Program-made: the position numbers and the translations under genes
Shown: in pieces, positions 46,880-57,685 of the stretch
How the letters are laid out: the number at the start of each line of letters is the position of its first letter
How positions within the stretch are numbered: the first letter of the stretch is position 1
Notes under the pieces: model-generated
The model's input: only the letters and a program-made list of their open reading frames with translations
The model's database searches: none
What the model was told of the DNA's origin: nothing
NCBI RefSeq assembly: GCF_963259705.1
Contig: NC_081852.1
Location: 59,892,859 to 59,956,858 of the forward strand
DNA length: 64,000 bases
Direction of reading: 5' to 3'
Origin: Myotis daubentonii
Lineage: Eukaryota; Chordata; Mammalia; Chiroptera; Vespertilionidae

Positions 46880-47345
46880 GTTGCTCTGGGGGCTCCCGTT
46901 AGCCGGACGCAGCATCCGGATGGCAGGGCTAATCTGTGTTACCAGGGCCGTCATCAGATACAAGTTCATGATCACGTCCATGGGGTCGTCGCGCCGCCGC
47001 CCGAGTAACTTGCACAAATCTGCCCTCCCTGCTCCCCGTCTCCCTGCATCGTCCTGTCCCTGCGCCTCTGGGGTGAGGAGCCCCCACGTGCAAGGTGCAC
47101 CCGCATGGGGGTCACACCACCGGCAGCCCGCACCCCTCCCCCGCCTGACTCACTGGCACCTGCCGTTTCTCCTCAGAGCTCCCAGGGCTGTGGGACCCCC
47201 CAACCCCTGCATTTACGTGGGCGACGGGGACCCTCACCGTCGCTCCCGGTACCTGTGAGTGCCGGCATTCCCTGCGCACAGCGGCACCGAGAGGCCGTCC
47301 GCCGGCTAATTTTAAAGTAGCGGGTTGATCACTCATCTCCGGAGC
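46880..47345. promoter_or_regulatory. CpG-rich candidate element
   Basis: Dense CpGs over more than 400 bp (GTCGTCGCGCCGCCGCCC near 46986). A bicoid-class homeodomain motif GGCTAATCTG lies at 46927-46936 and CTAATTTTAAAG near 47307. No gene start recognised. Confidence 0.22.
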
Positions 47346-47753
47346 GTGGCGCCCGCAGGGCTGCTGGGGCCGACACGTGCTTATTACCACACTTGGGTTT
47401 TGAGACCCAACTGAGCGATTTGACGACCTGTCTGGAGAGAGCACTCAGAGGCGTCCGTCAGGGCAGCACCATTTAGAACAACCCTCCCACCCGCTGAGCC
47501 GAGGACTCGGCGTCTCCTCACCGCCCGCCGCCCGGGAAACGTGGGCCTGTCTTCCTGTAACACGGCCCTCAGGCTCGGGGGAGGGCAGGAGCCATAATAA
47601 CTGTTTAGTGGACACTCCGCATGTGTTATGTTTTAGCATGAATTATTCAATTCGATGTCCAACTGCTCCAGCCGTGGGTGCTCCCACGGCCCGTGTGTTT
47701 TATGGGTGAGAACAGAGGGGTGTGAAGGTCACCTGGCTACCCCGTCACCCCCT

Positions 47754-47784
47754 AGGGAGGGAGGGAGGGAGGGAGGGAGGGAGG
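47754..47784 (+). repeat. (GGGA)n microsatellite
   Basis: Eight or so AGGG units. Quadruplex-prone. Confidence 0.9.
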
Positions 47785-47958
47785 TGGGTCTGAGTCTTGT
47801 CTGAATCTTGCTCCATAAATGGCAGTCCTGATTCTTTACAATCTCTACTGTCCGTTTAAAAATTAAAACAACAAAAAATAGGGCAGCTATACACCTTGCT
47901 CAGTGATTGTTACTCTATGGGCAGAAGGGGATGGAAGATTAAAAGTTGACTTCTACTG

Positions 47959-48099
47959 CCCTTGCCGGTTTGGCTCGATCCCCAGTAGGGGGCGTGCAGG
48001 AGGTAGCTGATGGATGTTTCTCTCTCATCATTGATGTTTCTAATTCTCTATCCTTCTCCCTTCCTCTCTGTAATATCAATAGGAATATTTTTTTTAAAA
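47959..48099 (+). mobile_element. Ves SINE with internal deletion of the tRNA head
   Basis: The copy begins normally (CCCTTGCCGGTTTGGCTC) but jumps straight to CGATCCCCAGTAGGGGGCG, so both RNA polymerase III promoter boxes are missing. In full-length copies GGCTC occurs at both places, so a deletion between GGCTC repeats explains the junction. The 3' body and tail are intact. CCAGTAGGGGGCGT at 47982-47995 fits a CTCF core at 13 of 14 positions. Confidence 0.88.
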
Positions 48100-49153
48100 G
48101 AAGTTGCCGCTCCTGTGCCCTCCCCAGGAGCCTGCCCCCGTCCCCTTCTCATCCCTAACCCTGTGGGCAGCAGAGCACTGGGCCCCATTCTAAACCCACG
48201 GACAGTGAGGTCCAGGGGTGTGAGATGACCCACCCAATGGCACGGCTCCCGGGTGGCCGAGTTTGGATTGGAACCCACCACTTCTGATCGCCAAGCTGCG
48301 CTGCTTTTAGGATTTGCTTGGATGCCATGTCCATACACAGGACGAGGGGAGGAATGGCACTTGGGAGGACCGGTCCTGTCCATGGGCGAGCTCTGCGGAG
48401 GGCGGTGGGAGGCTGTGCGCGCCCGCGGAGCACTGCCAGGCTCTCCCTCTACGGAAGGAAGGGTCGGAGGGCATGCTGCTCGCGGAGGCGACTGGTGCAC
48501 GTCCAGCGGCCCTTCTCTCTGGCTTCACAAAGCAAACGGACACGGTGGGGCCAGCCAGCGGGACGGGTTCAAACCTGCTCCGTGGTGTTCAGGCGGGAAG
48601 AAGCGCTGGGTTCATTCTCCTCCTCTGATGGATGTTCTCACAGATGCAACAGTAGCCGTGGCGCAGCAATAATCCACGTGTTCCCAGGACCATTAAGCCT
48701 CCCCCCGGCCCCACCCCCTCTGCCCCGGACATGGGCTCCTCTGTGAGTATCTTAGCGCCCCGTTGACTGAGTCCTGTCCGTGGTGCCTGTGGATGAGGGA
48801 ATGTCCATTCATTTGACTTTGGTATGTGGGGCTCTCCCCAGACAGCACCCCCATTGTGTGGGCAAAATCCATAACATGAGATGGTCCCCCCCAAAACTCA
48901 TAGAGTCACCACTGCAGCCACATGAACCTACAAGACAAAAGTGACACCTGGCAGGAGCGGAGGAGCCCAGAGGGCAGGCGCTGACTCTGAACGTGATCTT
49001 GGGAAAGCAACATCAACATTCTCTTCCCGCAGATCGAATCCGTAGCTGGGATCTGCTCCCGGGGTTGTTCTGAGGGTTGAGGGAGATGCAGGTGACCAGC
49101 ACCAAGAACAGCCGGGAACAGAAAGAGTGGCAAGCAAGCATCAGCAGCTGCTG

Positions 49154-49183
49154 CTGTTGTTGTTGTTATTATTATTATTATTA
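49154..49183 (+). repeat. (TTG/TTA)n trinucleotide repeat
   Basis: TGTTGTTGTT followed by ATTATTATTATTATTA. Short and interrupted. Confidence 0.8.
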
Positions 49184-49239
49184 CAATTGCTCTACAAATG
49201 CGGAAGAGTACTCTTCAAAGGGCAAAAAAAAAATAAAAA

Positions 49240-49440
49240 AAAATCCCAAGTTTAAAACCTCTTAATAACATTTATTAATATATTTTCATCAAGGCAGATT
49301 TTCTACCTACATGCAGCTAGAATAACAATGAGTATTAAATAAAATGTTACTGCAATCGTCATTGCTTTTTAATACGTTGTATTAATTTCTATTTGACCTG
49401 CATGGAATAAAATATGAAAGAAATAAAACCGAGGAAACAG
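49240..49440. promoter_or_regulatory. AT-rich candidate conserved element
   Basis: Repeat-free AT-rich DNA with homeodomain-like TTATTAATAT and GTATTAATTTC motifs. Candidate only. Confidence 0.22.
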
Positions 49441-49619
49441 CTTCTTTTTAGGTGAACGTCTCCTCTTTGCTTCATACAGGATTCCTGAGATTTAAAGAAA
49501 GAAAGACATTCTGGGAAAGACTGCGGTGTGTGTCCTCCACGGAGAGAGCGGCTCCATTCGCTCGGTAACGCCCGAGTCACCTTCGGAAGGGGAGGCCGCG
49601 CCCCACTCATGCCTCCACG

Positions 49620-50005
49620 GCTCCCGCCTCTGAGAGCGCTGGCAGTATTATTTTGACTGTTGTTGTTGACTCATAAAATGTGCTGTTGTATCGCTGCCAT
49701 TCTCACAAGTGTGTATCATCCGCGCTGTGAGGGGTGGGCCGGCCTCAGCGCAGCCGGGCGCGCAGCCCTCCCGTCCTGAGAGCTCTGTTTTTATCCATCC
49801 CTCGGTTTTTAAGATTCAATTGTCCAGCCAATGTTTCAGGAGGATGTGCCGCGGCGACAGTCCTTGAGCCTCTCCCGCGTCCGGATTGGCTGCCGGAGAA
49901 CCTGCGCCTCCACAGCACGATGGACGTTTCCTGCTACTTACTCCCTCCGTTTATCGTCATTGTCCTAAAACGACAGCGAAAATGGTCCATAACGAGGTGA
50001 AAAGG
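49620..50005. promoter_or_regulatory. Candidate conserved element with an AP-1 site
   Basis: A TGACTCAT AP-1 consensus lies at 49668-49675. CpG-rich and AT-rich words alternate to about 50000, with a CCAAT-type GATTGGCT near 49885. No repeats. The 88-codon frame over it lacks a recognisable domain. Confidence 0.28.
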
Positions 50006-50388
50006 GGTCAACTTGCGAGGCGCTGCAGGAGCACCAGCCTCACTCTGTCACGACCAGAACCTGGCTGGGCGTGGCCATCGGGACAGGTGGTACCCAGCTG
50101 GGCACAACCGCCCCAGGGGCCGTGCCCCCCTCCCAGCCATCGCCCACATGGTCTGCTCTGATGGAGGAGGTGGCTCTGCAGGCTCACCCCAGTGGTGGGC
50201 GGAGGGACCAATGTCCTAGATTGAGGCTCCCCACTCCTCCCCACGTCCAAGCTCCCACCCGAGACACCGCCCTGCATCTGTCTGCAGACTCCCTTCACTT
50301 TAGTGGGACCTTCTCATGCAGGGCAATACACTCCCCTGGCTTTGGTTTTCCAGAAACATCTCTACCTTACCTTAAGAAAACCAATCTG

Positions 50389-50608
50389 AGCCCTGGCTGG
50401 TTTGGCTCAGTGGATAGAGCATAGGCCTGCAGACTGAAGGGTCCCACGTTCAATTCTGGTCAAAGGCACAGGCCCAGGTTGCGGGCTCAATCCCCAGTCA
50501 GGCGTGTGCAGGAGACAGCTGATCCATGATTCTCTCTCATCATTGATGCTTCTGTCTCTCTCCCTCTCCTTTCCTCTCTGAAATCAATAAAAATACATTT
50601 TTAAAAAA
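50389..50608 (+). mobile_element. Full-length Ves-type SINE
   Basis: The head GCCCTGGCTGGTTTGGCTCAGTGGATAGAGC is well conserved, with a B box at about 50447-50460 (CACGTTCAATTCTGG), the body and an AATAAAAATACATTTTTAAA tail. The A box is intact and the B box has drifted. The flanks show only a weak possible duplication. Confidence 0.92.
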
Positions 50609-50614
50609 GAAATC

Positions 50615-51060
50615 AGATTTGATGTATAATTTACGTGTAACAACACGCACCTATAGTAAGTAAAGAGTTGGGTGAATTCTGACCAAAGCACTCATCCACA
50701 TGGGCACCCCCAAGAAAGGTAGCATTTCCACCCCCAGAACTCTCTCATGCCCTTTGCATGGGTCCCCACCCAAGCGACCCCCTGTCCTCTTCCCATCACT
50801 GCCTGTGTCCCCTGTTCTAGAACTGCACGCACATGGGATCACGCCTGCTCTCTGCGTCCGGCCTCTGTACCCAGCTCCCTGCTGACCCGGCCCGGCCGAT
50901 CCCGGTGGGATCAGGGATTCATTGCAGGTGTGTCCACGTGGCCCTTCCGGGCGGGAATAAGCCAGAGCGTGCTTATCCAACCCCTCTCCGTGGGCGTCGG
51001 TGTGGCTCCCAGTTTTTGCGCCTTCATTTTTAAACAATAATATAAGTGGTCGTAAACATG
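50615..51060 (-). mobile_element. L1M 3' UTR fossil, antisense
   Basis: In reverse complement the sequence follows the 3' region of old L1M elements. On the plus strand this shows as CATCCACATGGGCACCCCCA, GAACTGCACGCACATGGGATC and CCCAGTTTTTGCGCCTTCAT blocks in the expected order. GC drift has altered it heavily, and the ends are approximate. Confidence 0.6.
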
Positions 51061-52234
51061 GAGGTTGGACGGGTTTTCCTCCCAGCTCTGTCTAGACGTC
51101 ACCCCAGCGTTTCCAGCAGTGGGGGTAACAATGGCCACCGGAATCAGAATAAAAAATGGCACACAGGAAGAGAAGGAAAGAAACATTCTCTGCGTAACAC
51201 AAAGGCATTTGCTTTACACAGAGAGAGACCGCCCGTGTCTGTTCCTATTGCGGTGGCTGCGGGATGTTATACGACTTACATTGTCAGGGCGACTCTGTGA
51301 TTGCGTCCGGCGCGCAAGTTTTGGGGGTGACGGGGGGAGGGCCGCGTGGCCGTGGATGCTTGGGATCTATTTTTCCTCTCAAGGTTCCAAATTTTGCCAT
51401 CTCCCTTTTTCCTCCCGCCACCCAATGTCCAGGGGTGCCAGTCCCTCCATTTTATCCTCTTCTCCTCCCAAAACAGTGCCTGCCGAGTCCCACTTAATGT
51501 AAGAACCTCCCCTCCCACACCCCCCCACACCCTCACCCCGACCCCCGCCGCTTTCCCCCCCTGAACATTTGTTATTTACTGAAACATTTTGTTAGTAACA
51601 AAATTAAAAGGTACTTGTCAACACTCTCACATAGGGAAAAGCTAAAAGACGGTTGTCTTAAAGAATGATAACCATTCCAATCCAAGAGTTACTGTGAGCA
51701 CAGAACGCAGAACAGAACCAAGAACTTGCAGTTAGAAAGTCGCTCCACAAAGCAACTCCCTAGTTAGAAGGATTCACTCCAAAAAAAAAGGCAAACAACC
51801 CGCTACATAATTTTCTCTTCTAGCTGCAAATTGAAGCAATTTGAGTGTGTCTTTCACACGGACACATTCCTTCTCCCGGCCTGCCAGGAACCAGCCTTTC
51901 CTGCCCATCATCCCCAACGTTACGACAACACAGCCATGAACCAAAGGACCCGTGAAATGACAGCATGGCAGCACCCTTAAGACATAAAGGACATAAGATG
52001 ATCCAGGCCAGTCGACTTTTAAAAATAATATATCTACCACCTATGAACCCACCACCCAACCCATGGGGAAGGGGTCCATGTCCTATGCTGCGTGGCCTCT
52101 GAAAACAATTCCTGGCTTTGTCTCTATGCAGAGCGTATATTTTCCCTTATAAACCTAACCTTGTAGCTAATGTTATAGGGCTTATCCTGACATTTCACTT
52201 AATGAGGTGGTTCGTATGTGTTCTACACATCAAA
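51061..52234. other. Single-copy DNA, AT-rich in the right part
   Basis: 51560-52200 is AT-rich and repeat-poor. No gene. The 145-codon frame at 51065-51502 has no recognisable domain. Confidence 0.38.
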
Positions 52235-52341
52235 AGCTTAGATCTTAACCAAGTAACTCCATGTCTAGGAATCCTATGAAGCTAATTTGAGAGGGTACAG
52301 AATAACTAAATGAGCAGGGTTCTCATAATAGTGTTATTATA

Positions 52342-52375
<34 letters not shown>

Positions 52376-52480
52376 CATCAACCAACCCAAATGACCAGCA
52401 ATCAGGGAGGAGAAGCATAAAAGGATGGTGCCTCCCTAGGGTTAATTACTGCGCAGTAACTAACCATTATTATTCCAAAG
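52235..52480 (+). mobile_element. L1M 3' end
   Basis: Starts with the AACTCCATGTCTAGGAATCCT block and includes ACTCCATCAACCAACCCAAATGACCAGCAATC, as in old L1 ORF2/3' ends. A (CA)n microsatellite (52343-52373) sits in the middle. Confidence 0.6.
52343..52373 (+). repeat. (CA)n microsatellite
   Basis: About 15 CA units with no interruption. Confidence 0.95.
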
Positions 52481-53839
52481 TGGGGGGAGGTGCCGGGAGG
52501 CCTCATGGACTCCTGAGGCTGAGCCCTGCAGCCTTGGGGAGGTGAGTGCCAAGGCCCTGTGGTGCGGACGTTGTTGGAATATTCAAGGGAGAGGCAGGTG
52601 TACTGGTTGGTACATCGCAGATGACAATAAACATTTGCTGAACGCGTTTACAAAGTCTTAGACGCTCGGTAAACATCTGTTGCGTGAAATGCATGTGCAC
52701 TGCCTCCTACACACGGAAATGACTGCGGGCGTGGCTGGGTCTTGCCTGGAGGCCCAGAGCCTGGGGGAGCAGCAGTGCAGACGTGTAAAGACAAGCGAAG
52801 TAAGGAAGTGAGCCCTGGGACAGCGAGCCCTGCTTCCCCGGGCCCTGCGCAGAAATACCCGTCATCCGAACGCATCACTCCCCACAGCCACGGGACTTCC
52901 CAAAGCAGATGACAATTACTGCAGAGAAATGAAGATGAGGTCTCGTTAGTGTTTCTGTCGAGGAATCCACAAATGGATTGTGCTCCTGTGAGGAGCCGGG
53001 AAGTGAAGGCTGCCAGCAGTCGAGGCTCCGGGAGCATCTTTACACGGCGGGGCTTCCGGCAGAGGCAGGCAGGGGCGGGGGCAGGGGCATCCAGGCCCCA
53101 GTCTGGTCCTCGCTCACCTGTGGGGAGATGGCGTTGCCTCCAGTCTGTTTGGAACCCCACAATCTCAGTGGTCCTCACGGGTGCCAGTCTCGTGCACCCC
53201 GATCCTTCATCTCAGAAACAGCTCTGTGCCGCTCACGGACGGCGGAGGTGGGCGTGAGAGCTCCGCTCCTTCCCCCGCGTGGCCGTGCCCGTCTCCCCTC
53301 AGCGCGTGCCTGGGCCCGGAGGCCATTGCCAAATGGGCCACTGGAGTTATCCTAGTGCCATTCGTCCCGCCAAACCCCTGCCCACAGAAGCTTAGGGACA
53401 CTTTGTAGAGAAAAATGCAACCACAAAGAGCTGTAACTGTCTTTGATGGGTGATGGGTGGACACACTATCCAAAAAGGAAGAACGAGACGAAAGTAGAAA
53501 GATGCCAGTCCTCTTCGGGCTGAGGGATGCATCTGGGTCCATGGAAATTATTTCCACCCGAGAGGGCGGGGTCATGGGCAGTAACGGCCGTGGACAAGGA
53601 AGACTGTGTGCAGGGCTCAGAGCCCAGGGCGCCTCCTGTGCCAGGCGCAGGCTGCACTGAGGCTTCTGAGAGGCGGTGCATGTGTTCCGGGCGCAGCGGG
53701 CGTGTGTGGCTCAGGCACCCTGGCAGGCGGCGGGTGCCCCGGCACAGCCGCCTGCACCGCAGTCCAGCGGGCAGGCCAGGCCCCTTGCCTCCTCCCTTCT
53801 CTCTCCCAGGGGGACATTAGCGGTAACAGCTCACACACG
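52481..53839. other. Single-copy DNA
   Basis: GC-rich, with frames on both strands (up to 176 codons) and no domain or repeat recognised. Confidence 0.4.
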
Positions 53840-53853
53840 CACCCTCTGTCACT

Positions 53854-53854
<1 letters not shown>

Positions 53855-53900
<46 letters not shown>

Positions 53901-54140
53901 TCCTTCACCCGAGGCTATTTTTCCATTGATTTTTAGAGAGAGTGGAAGACAGAGGGAAAGACTGAGGGAAATATCAATGGGAGAGAAACACATCAATTGG
54001 TTGCCTCCTACCCATGCCCTATCCAGGGCCTGGGCCAGGGAGAAGCCTGCAACGAGGTACATGCCCTTGACCGGAATGGAACCCAGGACCCTTCAGTCTG
54101 CAGGCCAACACTCTATCCACTGAGCCACACTGGCCAGGGC
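53855..54140 (-). mobile_element. Full-length Ves-type SINE with (TTTA)n tail
   Basis: The flanks CACCCTCTGTCACTT (53840-53854) and CACCCTCTGTTACTT (54141-54155) form a 15-bp target duplication with one mismatch. On the minus strand the head (GCCCTGGCCAGTGTGGCTCAGTGG), B box, body and tail are all present. Its A-rich tail has become a (TAAA)n microsatellite (TTTA on the plus strand, 53855-53900). Confidence 0.95.
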
Positions 54141-54155
54141 CACCCTCTGTTACTT

Positions 54156-55694
54156 CAGGAAAAAGACAAGGACACAAAGGTCCTTGCAGCCAATGGGCGT
54201 CCGACCCGCTCCCTCCCTCGCCTGCTCGGGGTGCTCTGTGGCCGATTTGCTTCAATGTGTCCTGAGCACAGACTCTGTTCTCTCTCGTCTAGGGCTGAAG
54301 TCGTGGGGAATGGCCAAGGGCGGCCGCAGCCAGGCGTCTGCCCAGTGGTGCCGGCCCGCTCTGCCACCGTCCTGACTGACCTGCACCGGGGCCTGGGCTG
54401 CCCCCCGCCTGTCGGGTGGCCGGGCACGAGGCCCCAAAGCTCAGGCTCGCTCTCAAGGCTCCAGGATCCCTGCTGTTCTCTGCCGGGAGGGACAGGGCGG
54501 TGGGGGGTGCGGGGTTGCTGGGGCTTGTTCCGTAGAAAATCAGCAAAACAGCCTTGAAATGGGAGGCTGAGCTTCATGAAATGATCGATTTTCTTGGTGT
54601 GCGAACGCAAGCCTTGTGTGGGGCAGGCGCCGTCTTTGTAGAGTAGCCTTTGTGTGGGTGAAATTTTAATTTTCCATCTGCCAGGTGCTGGAAACATCCC
54701 GGGCAGGAGGGGGGGGCGGGGCGGGGCAGTGACACCAGCAGGTTTGCACATGGGGCCCCTGTGAGGCTTGGCCTGCAGGGTGGCGGCAGACTGCTTAATA
54801 GCAGAAGTCAGGACAAGAATTTACTCTGAGTTATAAAAACAACATTTTAATGAAAACAAAACAACACATGAAACAAGCCTGTGTGCCAGCATGCCTGACC
54901 GTCCGCTGGTGCTGAGAACGGCTGAATTCTCGCGGAGCTGAGCTAACGCCTCGGCGAGGCCCATGTCCTCCAAGTTCACAGTGTGGGCCGCTGCCCCGGG
55001 GGGTCCGCAGCCCCTGTTGGCGAGGCCCTGCCCCTCCCGTGGGGCCCCCTCCTTGACGGGCAGACCCTCCTCACTGCCGGCCGCTGGCTGGGAGGGGATG
55101 GAAGGGAGACAGTCCCTGCTCTTTTCAAAGGCTCGCTGCTGTTTCTCCAGGCGTTTGAAGGTACTTTTCGAGGTACTTCTGGGGGAAACGTCCGTCCGGA
55201 TTATTTCATGTTGAAGGCCAGTGTTTCTGGCTTTTTTTCTCTAAGCGAATCATCATCCCATGTTTCACACGGGATGGGCGACCTTCCGTGACCTGGTGTC
55301 ACCTGGCTCCTTCTGCCCTGAGGTCGCTTTCTCTGTGGCTTCAGCTCGGCACCCCGACCATGGATGCGGGAGAAGCACCATTAATGCCCCACTCCACGCC
55401 CCCCTTGCCCCCGCAGCCCTTTGAAAGACCTGGGGCTGTGGGCACGGCTGTCTGGAAGCAGCTTGCAAAAGGCCCCGGTCACCTGCTTACGCGGAGGCTC
55501 CGTCTCCAGCGCCAAGAGCCTTTGTGATGCTTTGGAGGCTCATCCCCAGAAGGGCCGCGTGTGGCCCCCGCGCCCGGTGCCGCTTCCCATCGTGAGACAG
55601 ATGCGAAACGTGTCAGCTCAGATACAAGCACAGGGGCCTGAGTCATGCGCGGCTGATTAGGGACGCGCAGAGCTCATCACTTCAGACTTCAAAG
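54156..55694. other. GC-rich single-copy DNA
   Basis: No repeat or gene recognised. An AT-rich patch at 54820-54880 is short. Confidence 0.4.
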
Positions 55695-56167
55695 AGAGGT
55701 CATAAAGGCAGTCTATTCAGTGCACGGTGCTGGGAAAATTGGACAGATAGGTGCACAAAAGAATAAAACTAGACCACCTTCTGACAACATGGACAGGAAT
55801 AAACTCAAAACAGATTAAAGGCTTAAATGTTAAGACTTGAAACCATAAAAAAAAAATTGTTTAAAACAAAGGCAGTAAAATCTCGGACATTTCTCGGAGC
55901 AATATTGTTTCTGACATATCGCCTCGGGCAAGGAAACAAAAGAAAAAATAAACAAATGGAACTACATCAAACTAAAAGGTTTTTGCACAGCAAAGGAAAC
56001 CATCAGCAAAACGAAAATGCAACCCACTGAATGGGAGACTATCCCTGCCAATAGTACATCTGATAAGGGGTTAATATCCAAAATTTATAAAGGACTCATA
56101 CGACTCAACACCCAAAGTAACAAACAATCCAGTTATATATGGGCCAACAACCTGACATATAGTTCTA
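55695..56167 (+). mobile_element. L1 ORF2 C-terminal fragment
   Basis: Begins in GTCTATTCAGTGCACGGTGCTGGGAAAATTGG and follows ORF2 C-terminal sequence with indels up to about 56140, where it stops before the Helitron. No frame stays open. Sequence to the right of the Helitron does not continue as recognisable L1. Confidence 0.82.
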
Positions 56168-56542
56168 CTAGAGGCCCGGTGCACGAAATTCATGCACTCA
56201 GGGAAGGGGGCCCTCAGCCCTGATTGAGAGAGGGTGCAGGCCTGGCTGAGGGACCCACCGGTGCAAGATCGATCGGGGCCAGGGAGGGACACGGGAGGTT
56301 GGCCAGCTGGGGAGGGACCATGGGAAGGCTCCAGGGTGTGTCTGGACCATCTTGCTCAGTCCTGATTGGCCGGACCCCAGCATCTAACCTACCAGTTGGA
56401 GCATCTGCTCTCTGGTGGTCAGTGCAAGTCATAGCAAACAGTTGAGCGGCCTTAGCATATCATTAGCATATTACGCTTTGATTGGTTGAATGGACCACCG
56501 GACAACCAGACACTTAGCATATTAGGCTTTTATTATATAGGA
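56168..56542 (-). mobile_element. Non-autonomous Helitron (HeliBat type), 375 bp
   Basis: Read on the minus strand it starts TCCTATATAATAAAAGCCTA and ends GGGCCTCTAG. On the plus strand it lies between A (56167) and T (56543), the AT target without duplication that Helitrons use. The 3' hairpin is GTGCATGAATTTCGTGCAC on the minus strand (56179-56197 on plus), with an eight-pair stem including one G-T pair. It has no coding capacity and shares only its ends with the Helitron at 23385. The interior is different, so this is another subfamily. Confidence 0.95.
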
Positions 56543-56894
56543 TATGGTCACTTCCTCTGCCCTTTCAGAACCATAGGGAATTTTTTTTCTTGGCTCCTCT
56601 GTATGAGAATGTGGGGGGTTGCTGGAGGTAAAATCCATGGAGGTGTGCCCCCTAAAACCGTAGCCCCAGGAATGTCTCACTCATACCAGTGAGCCTCCAG
56701 CAGTTCATCAAAATCACCAGCAAATCTCCCTTCCAGTTGCGGCCCCATTGGCCTCTGTTCCCGGACGTGGACCCTGGCTTTGTTCGTCCTCTGGACCCAC
56801 CTCCCTCCAGGTGTCAAGGTTTGCCTGCAGCCTCACGTCTCCGCTGGGTGAGAGCCAGGCCACCGCTTCCCCATTTGTGCAGCTCTGCCTTGTT

Positions 56895-57350
56895 GTCAGG
56901 GCAGCATGACGCCGTGCACAGTCGTCATACGTCAGCGCTGCGGCCGCAGGGCCTGTCTACGCTTTGAATCAGTTCGCAGAACAGCACGTGGCCGGGGCCG
57001 CGGGGTGTCGGCTCCCTGCCAGTCGGCCGGCATCTGCTGTGAGAAGCCGCTGCCAGATCGGGCACGTGGCGCAGACGTGACCGAGGCTGCCGGCCCCGTC
57101 CTGCTGGGTGGCGTGATCAGAACCAAATGCCGGTAATGCCTTCAGGAGGTGCTTTACAGAGTTCTGTTTGATAAACCGAGCGAAGTGTTATTTAGCAACT
57201 GGAAGATAATTAGGAAGCGATTACTGAAACAGAAAGGCAGCCTGAGTACCCAGGAAACAATCAGAATCCAGCCGAGTTTATGGTCACCCCCGAGCCCCTG
57301 CTTTCATGCCAAACGAAAGCTAATTTGCATGAGGGACGTGCCTGTCATAG
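56895..57350. promoter_or_regulatory. CpG-rich block next to an AT-rich candidate enhancer
   Basis: 56895-57110 is CpG-rich, including TCATACGTCAGCGC at 56925-56938 with an ACGTCA CRE half-site. 57120-57350 is AT-rich and repeat-free, with AAGATAATTAGGAAGCGATTA near 57203 and CTAATTTGCATG near 57321, which contains an octamer-like ATTTGCAT. Adjacent CpG-rich and AT-rich halves resemble a developmental regulatory element. Confidence 0.27.
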
Positions 57351-57535
57351 AAACTGGATTTCTAGTTGCCCATGTGGCCGAGGAGGGTGCCGACCCCTCC
57401 CCATCATGTCGTCCTGGGTAGTGCAGTAGGTTTCCATCGAGTTTCTGCCAGCGCCCTTTCGTGGGGCCTCTTGCTTAAGACTGGGGATGCCTTTCAGACT
57501 GAGCTGGTGAAAACGTAACATTTGATCCCTGGGTA

Positions 57536-57685
57536 TACGTGTGTGTAGGTATATCAGTATGTGTGTGCTGTGTGGGGATATCTGTGTGTGTGTGCATGCA
57601 TCTGTATGTGGGTGTGGGTGTGTGCTGTGTAGCGATATCTGTGTGCGTACATGTGTGTGCGCATGCCTATGTGTGTACGTTGAAG
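57536..57685 (+). repeat. (TG)n-type interrupted tract
   Basis: About 150 bp of TGTGTG/TATG words with a TGCTGTGTGGGGATATCTGTGTG block repeated as TGCTGTGTAGCGATATCTGTGTG. Similar in nature to the tract at 38937. Confidence 0.88.

Larger units (their letters stand above)
44739..47958. other. Single-copy DNA with CpG-retaining candidate elements
   Basis: No gene supported. Two notable patches are listed separately. (GGGA)n lies at 47754-47784. The rest shows no recognisable repeat. Confidence 0.42.
48100..50388. other. Single-copy DNA with candidate elements
   Basis: No gene supported. GC-rich to 49080, then a small trinucleotide repeat and two AT-rich candidate elements. Confidence 0.4.
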
